DNA from: CAILZL01 sp035548495
GTDB taxonomy: Bacteria; Pseudomonadota; Gammaproteobacteria; Steroidobacterales; Steroidobacteraceae
DNA length: 64,000 nt
Direction of reading: 5' to 3'
NCBI GenBank assembly: GCA_035548495.1
Contig: DASZSV010000026.1
Location: 4,376-68,375 of the forward strand
The translations under genes were made by a program, and so were the position numbers. A model generated the notes under the pieces. The model saw only the letters and a program-made list of their open reading frames with translations, was not told where the DNA came from and did no database searches. This document shows positions 43,670 to 52,397 of this stretch, one piece after another; position 1 is the stretch's first letter, and each line of letters starts with the position of its first letter.

Positions 43670-43741
43670 GCTGTTTATCTGTTCGGTTGCCGGCACTCAT
43701 TCTTGTCAGGATGATGATGACATATGAGCATCATGAAGTGC

Positions 43742-43767
43742 CATTCCCGCGGAAGCGGGAATCCAGT
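43742..43767 (+). repeat. Dispersed palindrome, ATTCCCGC/GCGGGAAT family, copy 3
   Basis: CATTCCCGC, short loop, GCGGGAATCCAGT. It is the best-preserved of the four copies, with a perfect 8-bp stem. Confidence 0.75.
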
Positions 43768-43776
43768 AATTTGCGC

Positions 43777-43800
43777 GTTCACCCTGAGGTCTTCGAAGGG
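43777..43800 (+). repeat. Dispersed GTTCACCCTGAG-type repeat
   Basis: GTTCACCCTGAG, short loop, TTCGAAGGGTG. Related to the inverted pair at 18160-18234, here with GGTC in the loop replaced. A CCCT/AGGG stem is kept. Confidence 0.65.
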
Positions 43801-44007
43801 TGTCAAGATTAAATGAATGGTGTCCACGTTGGTAAATCAGAGCTCACGATGAACGTGCAAACCCCTCACCCCGGTCCCGTCGAAGGCGACTCCGTGTCCG
43901 ACTCCGGCCAGTGCCGTCCTGCACTGGCGTTCGCTCGGCATCATGACAGGTTAAGTGTCATGATTGAGGCATCCTCGCTCACCCCGCAAGGGGCGAGGGA
44001 AGGAAGA

Positions 44008-44030
44008 GAATCCGCTTTCGCGGGAATGAC
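44008..44030 (-). repeat. Dispersed palindrome, ATTCCCGC/GCGGGAAT family, copy 4
   Basis: GAATCCGCTTTCGCGGGAATGAC, in reverse orientation to copy 3, 240 nt away. Together with copy 3 it brackets the mosaic. Confidence 0.65.
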
Positions 44031-44074
44031 AATGGCGCGTCTTTCAATCAACAAGAGGTCTTGATATTGCGGCG

Positions 44075-45016
44075 CTAAATCTCCGCGTCGGTGCCTTCGT
44101 TGATGCCTTCGAACAAAGGTGTGCTGAGATAGCGTTCCGCAGTATCCGGCAACATGGCGAGGATCACAGAGTTCTTCGGTGCACTCTGTGCCACCTGCAG
44201 CGCAGCGGCAAAGGTTGCACCGGAAGAAATGCCACAGAAAATGCCTTCCTTGGTGGCCAGTGAACGCGCAGTGCCAATGGCTTCATCATCGGTCACGGTC
44301 AAAATATCATCAGGCACGCTGCGATCCAGCACACCGGGTACAAAGTCCGGTGTCCAGCCCTGAATTTTGTGCGGTTTGAATTCCGCCCCTTTCAGCAACG
44401 CGGCATTGGCGGGTTCGCAGGCAATGATCTTGATGTCCGGACGCGCCTTCTTGAGCATCTGTCCTGCACCGGTGAGGGTGCCGCCCGTGCCCCAGCCACT
44501 CACCCAGAAGTCCAATCGCTTGCCGGCGAAGTCACTGAGAATTTCTGGTCCCGTGGTGTTGCGGTGATATTCAGGATTGGCAGGATTTTCAAATTGACTG
44601 GCGAGAAACCAGCCATGTTTTTCTGCAAGTTCTTTGGCTTTCCTCACCATGCCGGTGCCGCGTTCGGCGGCCGGCGTGAGTACAACCTTGGCGCCCAGTG
44701 CGCGCATGATCTTGCGGCGTTCGATAGAAAAACTTTCCGCCATCGTGGCAACAAAGGGATAACCCTTGGCAGCGCAGACCATTGCGAGTGCAATGCCGGT
44801 GTTACCGGAAGTGGCTTCCACCACGGTCTGGCCTGGCTTCAACGTGCCGCGCCGTTCTGCATCTTCAATGATCGCGATCGCAAGACGATCCTTCACTGAT
44901 GACAATGGATTGAAGAATTCGCACTTCACATACATGGTGACATGCATGGGTGCGAGACGATTGATCTTTACAATGGGCGTGCGGCCGATGGTGCCAAGTA
45001 TGTTGTCGTAAATCAT
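44075..45016 (-). CDS. cysK: Cysteine synthase A
   Basis: 313 residues, fold-type II PLP enzyme. PLP-binding Lys42 is in FNPLSSVKDRLA; TSGNTGIALAM binds substrate carboxylate; GTGGTLTGAGQ binds the PLP phosphate; and the substrate loop SSGATFAAAL lies late. It forms cysteine from O-acetylserine and sulfide. The start at 45016 has GGGAGA 5 nt upstream; the upstream frame has no family match. Transcribed alone. Confidence 0.93.
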   Translation of the reverse strand: MIYDNILGTIGRTPIVKINRLAPMHVTMYVKCEFFNPLSSVKDRLAIAIIEDAERRGTLKPGQTVVEATSGNTGIALAMVCAAKGYPFVATMAESFSIERRKIMRALGAKVVLTPAAERGTGMVRKAKELAEKHGWFLASQFENPANPEYHRNTTGPEILSDFAGKRLDFWVSGWGTGGTLTGAGQMLKKARPDIKIIACEPANAALLKGAEFKPHKIQGWTPDFVPGVLDRSVPDDILTVTDDEAIGTARSLATKEGIFCGISSGATFAAALQVAQSAPKNSVILAMLPDTAERYLSTPLFEGINEGTDAEI

Positions 45017-45137
45017 GTAAGTCTCCCGGCTTGCAGTGATGGCGAAGCATTGTTCATCAGACAGGAAAGGCGCTGAGTATATCGCTGTAACGTGTTTCAA
45101 CAAACCCGCGAGTATTAGCTTGCGGTCATCTTCCGTG

Positions 45138-45638
45138 TTAACTCAGCGGAATGCCCGCCCGGATGCGCTCCTGAAGCTGCTGGTTGATGGTAATCGCCGC
45201 CTGTTTGCCATTGCCCATTTGCGTCACCAGAATCTCGCTGTCCTTGGTAAAGCGATGGCGTATCTGCACCGTGTACGAACGCGCCAGCCAGTTCATGAAG
45301 CCATTGAAGAATACAGCCTCATCCAGATCGCGCCACTTGACGCCGGACACGCCGCGCTTCCACGGCAGCACACCGGAATACAACCACACGCCGACATCAT
45401 CGTAGTACAGGTGAAAACTGCGCAACCACAGCCAGCGATAGATGATCAATGTCATTGCCAGCAGCCAGATGATGGCAATGGGTTTCCAGTAGGTGTTTTT
45501 CCAATACAATGCGGCGATGACCAGCGCAGTGATGATGATGCCGCGCAACAGCGTGCCTGCATATGCCACCCACGACTTGTGGCACAGTGTGATCGCATTG
45601 CGATTGATGGTGCCGGATACATCCTGATCTTGCTGCAT
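45138..45638 (-). CDS. Two-TM membrane protein with a PH-like domain
   Basis: 166 residues. Two hydrophobic segments (GTLLRGIIITALVIAALYW and PIAIIWLLAMTLIIYRWLWL) are followed by a soluble beta-rich part (LYYDDVGVWLYSGVLPWKRGVSGVKWRDLDEAVF). This arrangement is typical of bacterial PH (bPH2)-type membrane proteins of unknown role. The frame continues to 45716, but that would place its start inside trmL, so I start at the ATG at 45638. Divergent from trmL with 41 nt between. Confidence 0.7.
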   Translation of the reverse strand: MQQDQDVSGTINRNAITLCHKSWVAYAGTLLRGIIITALVIAALYWKNTYWKPIAIIWLLAMTLIIYRWLWLRSFHLYYDDVGVWLYSGVLPWKRGVSGVKWRDLDEAVFFNGFMNWLARSYTVQIRHRFTKDSEILVTQMGNGKQAAITINQQLQERIRAGIPLS

Positions 45639-45679
45639 GAGAGTCTGTTGATTATTGATGAATCTGTTTCCGAGCCTGT

Positions 45680-46144
45680 ATGTTCCATATTGTCCTATTC
45701 GAACCCGAAATTCCACCCAACACCGGCAACATTATCCGCCTCAGCGCCAATGCCGGTGCAACGCTGCATCTCATTGAGCCGCTGGGCTTTGATGTCAGCG
45801 AGAAGTCCTTGCGCCGTGCCGGACTGGATTACCATCAACTGACCCACATGAAACTATGGAAATCACTGGACGACTGTCTGCTGTCACTGCAACCGTCGCG
45901 CTGGTTTGCGGTATCCACACGTGGCACGGTGCGCTATGACAGCGTTGGCTATCAGCATGGCGATGTGCTGGTGTTCGGTCCGGAAACCCGCGGGTTGCCA
46001 ATGGAGATTATTGAACGTTGCGTTGTGTCACAGCGATTGCGCATTCCCATGCTGCCCGGCAATCGCAGTCTGAACCTGTCCAACGCAGTGGCAGTGATTG
46101 TTTACGAAGCATGGCGCCAGCATGACTTTGCCGGTGGTGCGTGA
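45680..46144 (+). CDS. trmL: tRNA (cytidine/uridine-34 2'-O)-methyltransferase TrmL
   Basis: 154 residues, SPOUT family. FEPEIPPNTGNIIRLSAN and the knotted C-terminal FGPETRGLP, LRIPMLPGNRSLNLSNAVAVI are diagnostic. It methylates the wobble ribose in tRNA-Leu with SAM. Stands alone between the bPH-like gene and an SPFH gene. Confidence 0.94.
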   Translation: MFHIVLFEPEIPPNTGNIIRLSANAGATLHLIEPLGFDVSEKSLRRAGLDYHQLTHMKLWKSLDDCLLSLQPSRWFAVSTRGTVRYDSVGYQHGDVLVFGPETRGLPMEIIERCVVSQRLRIPMLPGNRSLNLSNAVAVIVYEAWRQHDFAGGA

Positions 46145-46298
46145 GACGTATGAGATACACCGGATTCATTTGCCAACGACAATGATTTGGAACACCATTC
46201 GGTTTGGAACCGGGCCCAGCAATGACACTTGCGGCATTTTGATAACGGTTCACGTGTGGTTTGCTGTCAATAACAATTCTTTCTGAGTGGAGGCGATG

Positions 46299-47243
46299 AT
46301 GGAAACTTCGATTCTCGGTGGCGCGGGCGGCATTGTCTTGCTGTTCATATTAATTGTGATTGTGATGGGTTCTTTTTTTACCGTGCAGACTGCACATGCA
46401 GGTATCGTGCAACGATTGGGAAAGTTTTCCCGCATTGCCAGCCCCGGATTGAATTTCAAGATCCCGTTGATCGAAACTGTGGTACGAAAAATCAGTCTGC
46501 AGGTTCAGCAACTGGATGTGAGAGTGGAAACCAAAACCAAGGACAATGTGTTCGTGCAGATTCCGATCTCCGTGCAATACCAGGTGATTCCCGACAAGGT
46601 GTACGACGCGTTCTACAAGTTGTCCGATCCCATCAAGCAGATCGAATCCTTTGTGTACAACGTCATTCTCGGCCATGTGCCGAAGATGACACTGGATCAG
46701 ACCTTCGAGCAGCAAGCCCAGATTGCCATCGACGTCAAAGACAGTCTCGATGCATCCATGAAGGAATTCGGTTATTCGATTGCCAAATCATTGATCACGG
46801 ATATCGTTCCTGACGACAAAGTGAAAGCGGCGATGAATGACATCAATGCCGCTGCACGTGAGCGTGAGGCCACCGTGTCGCGCGCCGAAACCGAAAAACT
46901 GTTGCTGGTGAAAAAAGCCGAAGCCGAAGCGGAATCCAAGAAGTTGCAGGGTGAAGGTATTGCCAATCAGCGTACTGCAATCATTGAGGGCCTGCGCGAA
47001 TCGGTGACACGCTTTTCCGCGGCGGTGTCGGGTGCTTCTGCACAGGATGCCATGATGATGGTGCTGATGACGCAGTACTTCGATACCTTGAAAGAAATCG
47101 CCGGCGGCAATCGCAGCAACACGGTAATGATGCCGCATTCGCCCAATGCGTTGAATGACTTATTTGCACAATTCCGCGATGCGATTATTACTGGCAATGT
47201 GGCATCTGCGGCAACCACGGACGCGGTGGCACCCGGACGTTAG
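46299..47243 (+). CDS. SPFH/Band-7 domain protein
   Basis: 314 residues. One N-terminal membrane segment (IVLLFILIVIVMGSFF) precedes the SPFH domain (GIVQRLGKFSRIASPGLNFKIPLIE), followed by an Ala/Glu-rich helical region (AAREREATVSRAETEKLLLV). The pattern resembles stomatin/prohibitin-like and plant HIR-like proteins, which form membrane rings or microdomains. The start at 46299 has GGAGG 5 nt upstream, whereas the frame could open at a GTG at 46287. No NfeD partner lies next to it. Confidence 0.9.
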   Translation: METSILGGAGGIVLLFILIVIVMGSFFTVQTAHAGIVQRLGKFSRIASPGLNFKIPLIETVVRKISLQVQQLDVRVETKTKDNVFVQIPISVQYQVIPDKVYDAFYKLSDPIKQIESFVYNVILGHVPKMTLDQTFEQQAQIAIDVKDSLDASMKEFGYSIAKSLITDIVPDDKVKAAMNDINAAAREREATVSRAETEKLLLVKKAEAEAESKKLQGEGIANQRTAIIEGLRESVTRFSAAVSGASAQDAMMMVLMTQYFDTLKEIAGGNRSNTVMMPHSPNALNDLFAQFRDAIITGNVASAATTDAVAPGR

Positions 47244-47296
47244 TCAGGCAATTAGACGCCAGAGCGGCGACTGTCATCAGCTCGGCAGAAGATATT

Positions 47297-47319
47297 CCCT
47301 CTCCCTTGATGGGAGAGGG
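47297..47319. repeat. Dispersed palindrome, CCCTC/GAGGG family, copy 3
   Basis: CCCTCTCCC (47297-47305), loop TTGAT (47306-47310), GGGAGAGGG (47311-47319). Compared with copy 1, a C-G pair has become T-A on both sides, so the stem is kept by compensatory change. The loop is identical to copy 1. Confidence 0.75.
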
Positions 47320-47444
47320 TGGGGAACATGGCAATCAGTTGAAGTCTTGATCCCCGCTTTCTGTCTCTCTCACAAGGAGCGAGAGGACGTGTCTGTTAAG
47401 TTGGCTGATTTTAAACGTCTTCTCCATTGTTCGACAGATCAGAC

Positions 47445-49610
47445 ATGAGCAAGCAAGCTATTGGCGGCGGCCCCAAAAAAGTGTTGTATGCGCTCAAGAC
47501 CGCGCAACGCATCGGTTTGCTCAATACCACCAAGGCACTGCGTTCGCATAACACCTGCAAGGCCTGTGGTCTGGGTATGGGTGGCCAGCGCGGCGGCATG
47601 ACCAACGAGCTGGATGAATTTCCCAGTGTATGTAACAAAAGCATTCAGGCACAGTCCACCGACATTCAACCGCCTATCCCGCATGCGGTGTTATCTCATA
47701 CGCTGGATGAACTGCGTGAACTGGACGGTCATGAACTGGAGCATCTGGGTCGCCTTGGTGATCCCATCTACAAAGCAAAAGACAGTAATCGCTATCAAGT
47801 GGTGGAATGGGAATGGGCATTGAATCATGCGGCGCAGCGTCTGAAGCACATTGATCCGCAACGCAGCTTCTTTTATTCATCGGGACGATCATCCAATGAA
47901 GCCGGTTTTGTATTTCAATTGCTGGCGCGCGTATACGGCACCAATCACGTCAACAACTGTTCCTATTATTGCCATCAGGCTACCGGCGTGGGACTGGACT
48001 CGACCATTGGCACTGGCACCGCGACAGTTGAACTGGGTGATCTCAGTCACTGTGATCTGATCTTTGTCATTGGCGCCAATCCTGCTTCCAATCATCCACG
48101 CTTTATTCACAAGCTCAAAGCCTGCCGTGATCGCGGTGGCGAAGTCATTGTTATTAATCCTGCGCGTGAAAATGGTCTGGTGAAATTTGCGCTGCCAAAA
48201 AGTCCGGGCTCCATGCTCAAGGGGGGTGACTGGATTGCCTCGGATTATTTGCAACCGCGTATTGGTACCGACATTGCGTTGTTCAAAGGCATTGCCAGAG
48301 TCATTCTTGAACACGGCGCACAGGATCAGAATTTTATTGACGCACATTGCACCGGCTTTGCGGAGTTCAAGACCGATATAGAAAACACCGATTGGTCGTT
48401 CATAGAATCGCAAACAGGCATCGCTCGAGTGGATATCGAACGCGTTGCTCAATTGTATGCACGTTCGCGTAATACCGTGTTTGCCTGGGGCATGGGCATG
48501 ACGCATCACCTGCATGGCGTGGAAAATGTGGAGTACATTGCCAACCTTGCCTTGTTGCGCGGCATGCTGGGACGCGTGGGTGCGGGCTTGTTGCCATTGC
48601 GCGGTCATAGCAATGTCCAGGGCATTGGCACCATTGGTGTCAAGCCGGTGTTGTCCGGCGAAGTGATGCGGCGCATGGAGCAACATTTTGATTTGCAATT
48701 GTCACGCGAAAAAGGCTACGACACCATGTCAGCCATGCAGGCAGCGTATCGCGGTGAAATGGATGCGGCCATCATCATGGGCGGCAATCTGTACGCCGCC
48801 AACCCCAATTCAACATGGAGTGCTGTGGCACTGAATAAAATCGGTTTCAAATTGTTTTTGACCACCACGCTGAATCAAGGACACATCCATGGAGTGGACG
48901 ATGGTGAGTCGATGATATTGCCGGTGACCGCACGCGATGAAGAATGGCAGCCGACCACGCAGGAATCCATGTTCAACTATGTGCGACTGAGCGACGGCGG
49001 CATACATCGTCTTGCCAACGTGCGGCCGGAAGTGGTGATACTCAGTGAGATTGCCAGACGCCTGTTGCCGGAAAGCGCTCTGGACTTCACCGTGTTTCAA
49101 CAACACCACAAAACCCGTGAAGCCATCGCCGCCGTTGTGCCGGGCATGGAGCAGATGAAAGACATTGATGTTGCCAAACAGGAGTTTCACATCCGCGGCC
49201 GCATCATGCATGAAATCAAGTTCAATACTGCGGATGCCAAGGCGCATTTCAAAACATGTGTCACGCCACAACGCGCCGATCAATTGCTGCTGACCACGGT
49301 GCGCAGCGAAGGACAATTCAACACCATCATCTATGAACGCACCGACAGCTATCGCAATGGCTTTGATCGCTGGACGGTGATGATGAACAGTGAAGATATG
49401 CTGGCCAATGGATTAAGTGATGGCGGCAAGGCAACATTGATTTCTGCGCATGGCCGCATGGAAGGCATCACCGTGCGGGAATTCAACATTGCGCGCGGCA
49501 GCGTCATGGCCTATTTTCCCGAAGCCAATGTGCTGGTCGGCACCGAAGTTGATCCGCGCAGCAAGACGCCGGCGTTCAAGTCCACGCCGGTGTGGTTTGA
49601 GGTGGTTTAG
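47445..49610 (+). CDS. FdhF/YdeP-family molybdopterin oxidoreductase
   Basis: 721 residues. The N-terminal HNTCKACGLGMGGQRGG carries a CxxC-type cysteine pair, and SSGRSSNEAGFVFQLLARVYG, then IFVIGANPASNHPRF and VIVINPAREN match the formate-dehydrogenase-like YdeP family that binds bis-MGD molybdenum cofactor. No twin-arginine signal is visible, so it is cytoplasmic. YdeP is linked to acid resistance in E. coli, but its substrate is unknown. No FdhD, ferredoxin or membrane partner is nearby. Start at 47445. A hairpin follows at 49659. Confidence 0.9.
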   Translation: MSKQAIGGGPKKVLYALKTAQRIGLLNTTKALRSHNTCKACGLGMGGQRGGMTNELDEFPSVCNKSIQAQSTDIQPPIPHAVLSHTLDELRELDGHELEHLGRLGDPIYKAKDSNRYQVVEWEWALNHAAQRLKHIDPQRSFFYSSGRSSNEAGFVFQLLARVYGTNHVNNCSYYCHQATGVGLDSTIGTGTATVELGDLSHCDLIFVIGANPASNHPRFIHKLKACRDRGGEVIVINPARENGLVKFALPKSPGSMLKGGDWIASDYLQPRIGTDIALFKGIARVILEHGAQDQNFIDAHCTGFAEFKTDIENTDWSFIESQTGIARVDIERVAQLYARSRNTVFAWGMGMTHHLHGVENVEYIANLALLRGMLGRVGAGLLPLRGHSNVQGIGTIGVKPVLSGEVMRRMEQHFDLQLSREKGYDTMSAMQAAYRGEMDAAIIMGGNLYAANPNSTWSAVALNKIGFKLFLTTTLNQGHIHGVDDGESMILPVTARDEEWQPTTQESMFNYVRLSDGGIHRLANVRPEVVILSEIARRLLPESALDFTVFQQHHKTREAIAAVVPGMEQMKDIDVAKQEFHIRGRIMHEIKFNTADAKAHFKTCVTPQRADQLLLTTVRSEGQFNTIIYERTDSYRNGFDRWTVMMNSEDMLANGLSDGGKATLISAHGRMEGITVREFNIARGSVMAYFPEANVLVGTEVDPRSKTPAFKSTPVWFEVV

Positions 49611-49658
49611 GGAAACTGTAGGTTGGCGCTGAACACAGTGAAGCCCGCCTCTCAGTAG

Positions 49659-49680
49659 GGCGGGATACATCCCGCCTTTA
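49659..49680 (+). terminator. Terminator after the molybdoenzyme gene
   Basis: GGCGGGA (49659-49665), loop TACA, TCCCGCC (49670-49676), then TTTA. The short T-run makes it a modest Rho-independent terminator. The unit may also be a repeat of the GGGCGGGATACATCCCGCC kind found in many genomes. Confidence 0.5.
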
Positions 49681-49685
49681 ATAAT

Positions 49686-49726
49686 CATGGTGGGTTACGC
49701 GGAGGAGCCGCTAACCCACCCTACGA
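49686..49726 (+). repeat. Palindromic repeat flanking DUF1593 gene, left copy
   Basis: GGTGGGTTA and TAACCCACC form a 9-bp stem around a GC-rich loop. A second copy in reverse orientation is at 51235-51276 on the other side of the gene. The two agree at about 36 of 41 positions. Confidence 0.75.
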
Positions 49727-49758
49727 GAATCTGAAAGACCATCCAAGAAATTGCAACT

Positions 49759-51213
49759 ATGAAATCCACCGTCTATTTATTTGCTTTATCTTTGGTGCTT
49801 GCATTCGGCGCTTTTGCAGCGCGAGCAAATCCCAACATCTCGCACCACACTCAACACAACAGAGTCATCATACTTACCGACATCGGCGCCGATCCCGATG
49901 ATTCGGAATCAATGGTTCGATTGCTGCTGTATTCCAATGTCATCGACATTAAAGGCTTAGTCGCCACGACGTCTGTTTGGCAAAAGACCGTCAATCATCC
50001 TGGCATGATCGATGCGATCATCAAGGCATATGGCAAGGTGCAGCCAAATCTGTTGAAGCATGAATCCGGATTCCCTGATGCACAATCATTATTGAAGAAG
50101 GTAACCCATGGTCTGCCGGTGTATGGCATGCAAGGCGTGGGTGATGGCAAGGATTCACCGGGCTCGGAGTTGATCATCAAGGTGCTGAAAGAAAAAGATG
50201 ATCGGCCCCTGTGGATACCGGTGTGGGGTGGTGTGAATACGCTGGCACAAGCGTTATACGAAATCAGAAAAACGGAAACACCGGCCGAAGCACAACGACT
50301 GATTGCCAAGTTGCGCGTGTACACCATCTCCGACCAGGATGACAGCGGCAGCTGGATCAGAAGCAACTTTCCGGAGTTGTTTTACATTGTCAGTCCCGGC
50401 GATGACTATGGCAATGCGACGTGGATTGCCATCAACACTCCCATCGACGGCATCAATAACGAAACCATCAGCAACAAGTGGCTGGCGGAAAACATTCAAC
50501 AAGGTCATGGCGCACTGGGTGCTGTGTATCCTGATGTTGCTTACGGCATGGAAGGCGATACGCCTTCGTTCCTAAATCTCATTCCCGATGGACTGAGTGA
50601 TCCAGAACATCCGGACTGGGGCGGCTGGGGTGGCCGCTATGAACTTTATAAGCCGGAATTTATAGCCACACGAAATAGTGTGTCCGGATTACCTCAAGTG
50701 CCGGAGACGCGAAAAATATGGACCAATGCAGTGGATAGCTACACACCGGCGGTTCAGGGTGAATATGGCCGTGCGACTAATTCCGGTACGACGACGTTCA
50801 CCAGCAACAAGGCCACGTTGTGGCGCTGGCGCGATGACTTTCAAAATGATTTCGCGGCGCGGATGAGTTGGTGCACGCAGTCTTACACGCATGCCAATCA
50901 TCCACCAGTGCCGCAATTACTGACGCCCGATCACCTCACTGTGAAATCCGGCGAGAGATTTTCATTGAATGCCACAGCCACCGACCCGGATGGTGACAGC
51001 CTCAGCTATCTATGGTTCAACTATCCTGAAGCCGGTTCATACAAGCATCTGATCAAAATCGATTCCGCCGAGAACTTGTCCAGTGTAAATGTCGTGGCTC
51101 CGATTGTTGATCAACCTGAAACCGCGCAATTTATTTTGCGTGTAACCGACAAAGGAAAACCAGCCTTGTCGCGTTACAAGAGAGTGATTGTGACGATTGT
51201 GCCGCAGTCGTGA
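49759..51213 (+). CDS. Secreted nucleoside-hydrolase-like protein (DUF1593, Sde182 type)
   Basis: 484 residues. Signal peptide ending near FAARA. The N-terminal domain starts VIILTDIGADPDDSESMVRLLL, the aspartate-rich calcium site of nucleoside hydrolases; a C-terminal domain with NATATDPDGDSLSYLWFNYPEAG is Ig/cadherin-like. Family members (DUF1593) are found near polysaccharide-degradation genes and may act on carbohydrate or nucleoside-like substrates outside the cell. Substrate is unproven. The gene is flanked by inverted copies of a 41-nt repeat. Confidence 0.9.
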   Translation: MKSTVYLFALSLVLAFGAFAARANPNISHHTQHNRVIILTDIGADPDDSESMVRLLLYSNVIDIKGLVATTSVWQKTVNHPGMIDAIIKAYGKVQPNLLKHESGFPDAQSLLKKVTHGLPVYGMQGVGDGKDSPGSELIIKVLKEKDDRPLWIPVWGGVNTLAQALYEIRKTETPAEAQRLIAKLRVYTISDQDDSGSWIRSNFPELFYIVSPGDDYGNATWIAINTPIDGINNETISNKWLAENIQQGHGALGAVYPDVAYGMEGDTPSFLNLIPDGLSDPEHPDWGGWGGRYELYKPEFIATRNSVSGLPQVPETRKIWTNAVDSYTPAVQGEYGRATNSGTTTFTSNKATLWRWRDDFQNDFAARMSWCTQSYTHANHPPVPQLLTPDHLTVKSGERFSLNATATDPDGDSLSYLWFNYPEAGSYKHLIKIDSAENLSSVNVVAPIVDQPETAQFILRVTDKGKPALSRYKRVIVTIVPQS

Positions 51214-51234
51214 TGCCGGCACGCAATCACTTCG

Positions 51235-51276
51235 CTGTAGGGTGGCGTTAGCGGTTCCTCCGCGTAACCCACCATG
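51235..51276 (-). repeat. Palindromic repeat flanking DUF1593 gene, right copy
   Basis: Reverse-orientation copy of the unit at 49686-49726. GGTGGCGTTAGCGG on one side and CCGCGTAACCCACC on the other keep most of the stem. Confidence 0.7.
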
Positions 51277-51502
51277 TGCGGTTCACGGCGGCATACACCC
51301 CGCCATGTTGTGTCGCCGCTGCCAGTATCGCGATGATTCCTGAGCGGTGAGGGAGCAACGGCTGACGGCATTTGTCTGAGAAATTCAAATTACTTGATTG
51401 TAAGAATGGATTGTTACACTAACACGCAAATTTGCACTATTGTCTCCGCCCATTCTCCAGTACAAGAATCGTAAATGCACCGTGTCTGTTGAGGAGCTCG
51501 AT

Positions 51503-52321
51503 ATGATCAGGAATTCCTTTAGCCGTTATTTCCATGTGTTGATCCTGGCATTGCTAACTGTTGGCTCAGCACCGGTTTCAGCAGCCCCCAATGCAAGTGT
51601 TAAAAATCAATTGCAGGCGGACATCAATGGTTCGTGGCGTGCGCCGGAAAATCGTGCGCGCGACAAGTATCGTCATCCCTTGCAAACCCTGATGTTCTTT
51701 GGTGTGAAACCTGACTCAACAGTGATCGAGCTGATTCCCGGCAACAAACTGTGGTACGCGGAAATACTGGCGCCATTCCTGCACGATCATGGTCATTACA
51801 TCGCGGCCAATCAAAAGTCCAACAGTGAAGACACCGGCCAGAAGGACAGAATGGCCATGGAGCGCGCGCAATTCGACAAGGCCGAGATACGCGAATTTGA
51901 TTTCAATGCGCCGGATTTTGGTCCGCCCGATTCAGCAGATTTCTTTTTGACCTTTCGCAATGTGCACAACTTTGCGATGAATCACAAAGAAGATGCATTG
52001 TTCGCTGCGATCTACAAAGTGCTGAAGCCCGGCGGTGTGCTGGGTGTTGTTGATCATCGCGCCGCCGACGGCAAGACATTGGATGAGGTGTTGAAGTCCG
52101 GTTATTTGCCGCAACCGTTCGTGGTTGCCGCGGCCGAGAAAGCGGGATTCAAACTCGTTGCCACCAGTGACGTTAATCGCAATCACAAAGACAATACGGA
52201 TCACCCCAAGGGCGTTTGGACCTTGCCGCCGACACTCAGGGAAGGCGACAAAGATCGTGAGAAATATCTCACCATCGGTGAGAGCGACCGGTTTACGTTG
52301 AAGTTCGTGAAGCCCAAGTAA
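51503..52321 (+). CDS. Class I SAM methyltransferase-like protein with a signal peptide
   Basis: 272 residues. A clear N-terminal signal peptide (HVLILALLTVGSAPVSAA) is followed by a Rossmann-like domain: VIELIPGNKLWYAEIL, FFLTFRNVHNFAMN, YKVLKPGGVLGVVDHR. These are the SAM-methyltransferase motifs, but motif I is degenerate: ELIPGNK replaces the usual ExGxGxG. SAM is not known to be available in the periplasm, so an exported methyltransferase fold is unexpected; the protein may have lost catalysis and bind another ligand. Start at 51503 because GAGGAG lies 6 nt upstream. Confidence 0.8.
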   Translation: MIRNSFSRYFHVLILALLTVGSAPVSAAPNASVKNQLQADINGSWRAPENRARDKYRHPLQTLMFFGVKPDSTVIELIPGNKLWYAEILAPFLHDHGHYIAANQKSNSEDTGQKDRMAMERAQFDKAEIREFDFNAPDFGPPDSADFFLTFRNVHNFAMNHKEDALFAAIYKVLKPGGVLGVVDHRAADGKTLDEVLKSGYLPQPFVVAAAEKAGFKLVATSDVNRNHKDNTDHPKGVWTLPPTLREGDKDREKYLTIGESDRFTLKFVKPK

Positions 52322-52397
52322 TTTGGGCTGTAAATGACATTTGAAGGTACGGGGGCGCTGGCTGTGCGGCTTCGCTCAGCATCTTTTCAGCATCAGC

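Larger units (their letters stand above)
43697..44074. other. Intergenic repeat mosaic, 378 nt
   Basis: Contains at least three palindromic repeat units head to tail (43742-43767, 43777-43800, 44008-44030), and further GC-rich palindromic fragments at 43870-44000 (for example CCCCGCAAGGGG near 43982). The plus-strand frame at 43813-44064 is made of these and is not a gene. Confidence 0.65.

Noticed and set aside
43813..44064. 83-codon plus-strand frame
   Set aside because: Made of palindromic repeat units.
47889..48698. 269-codon minus-strand frame inside the molybdoenzyme gene
   Set aside because: Antisense overlap with a gene bearing clear cofactor motifs; a by-product of codon bias.
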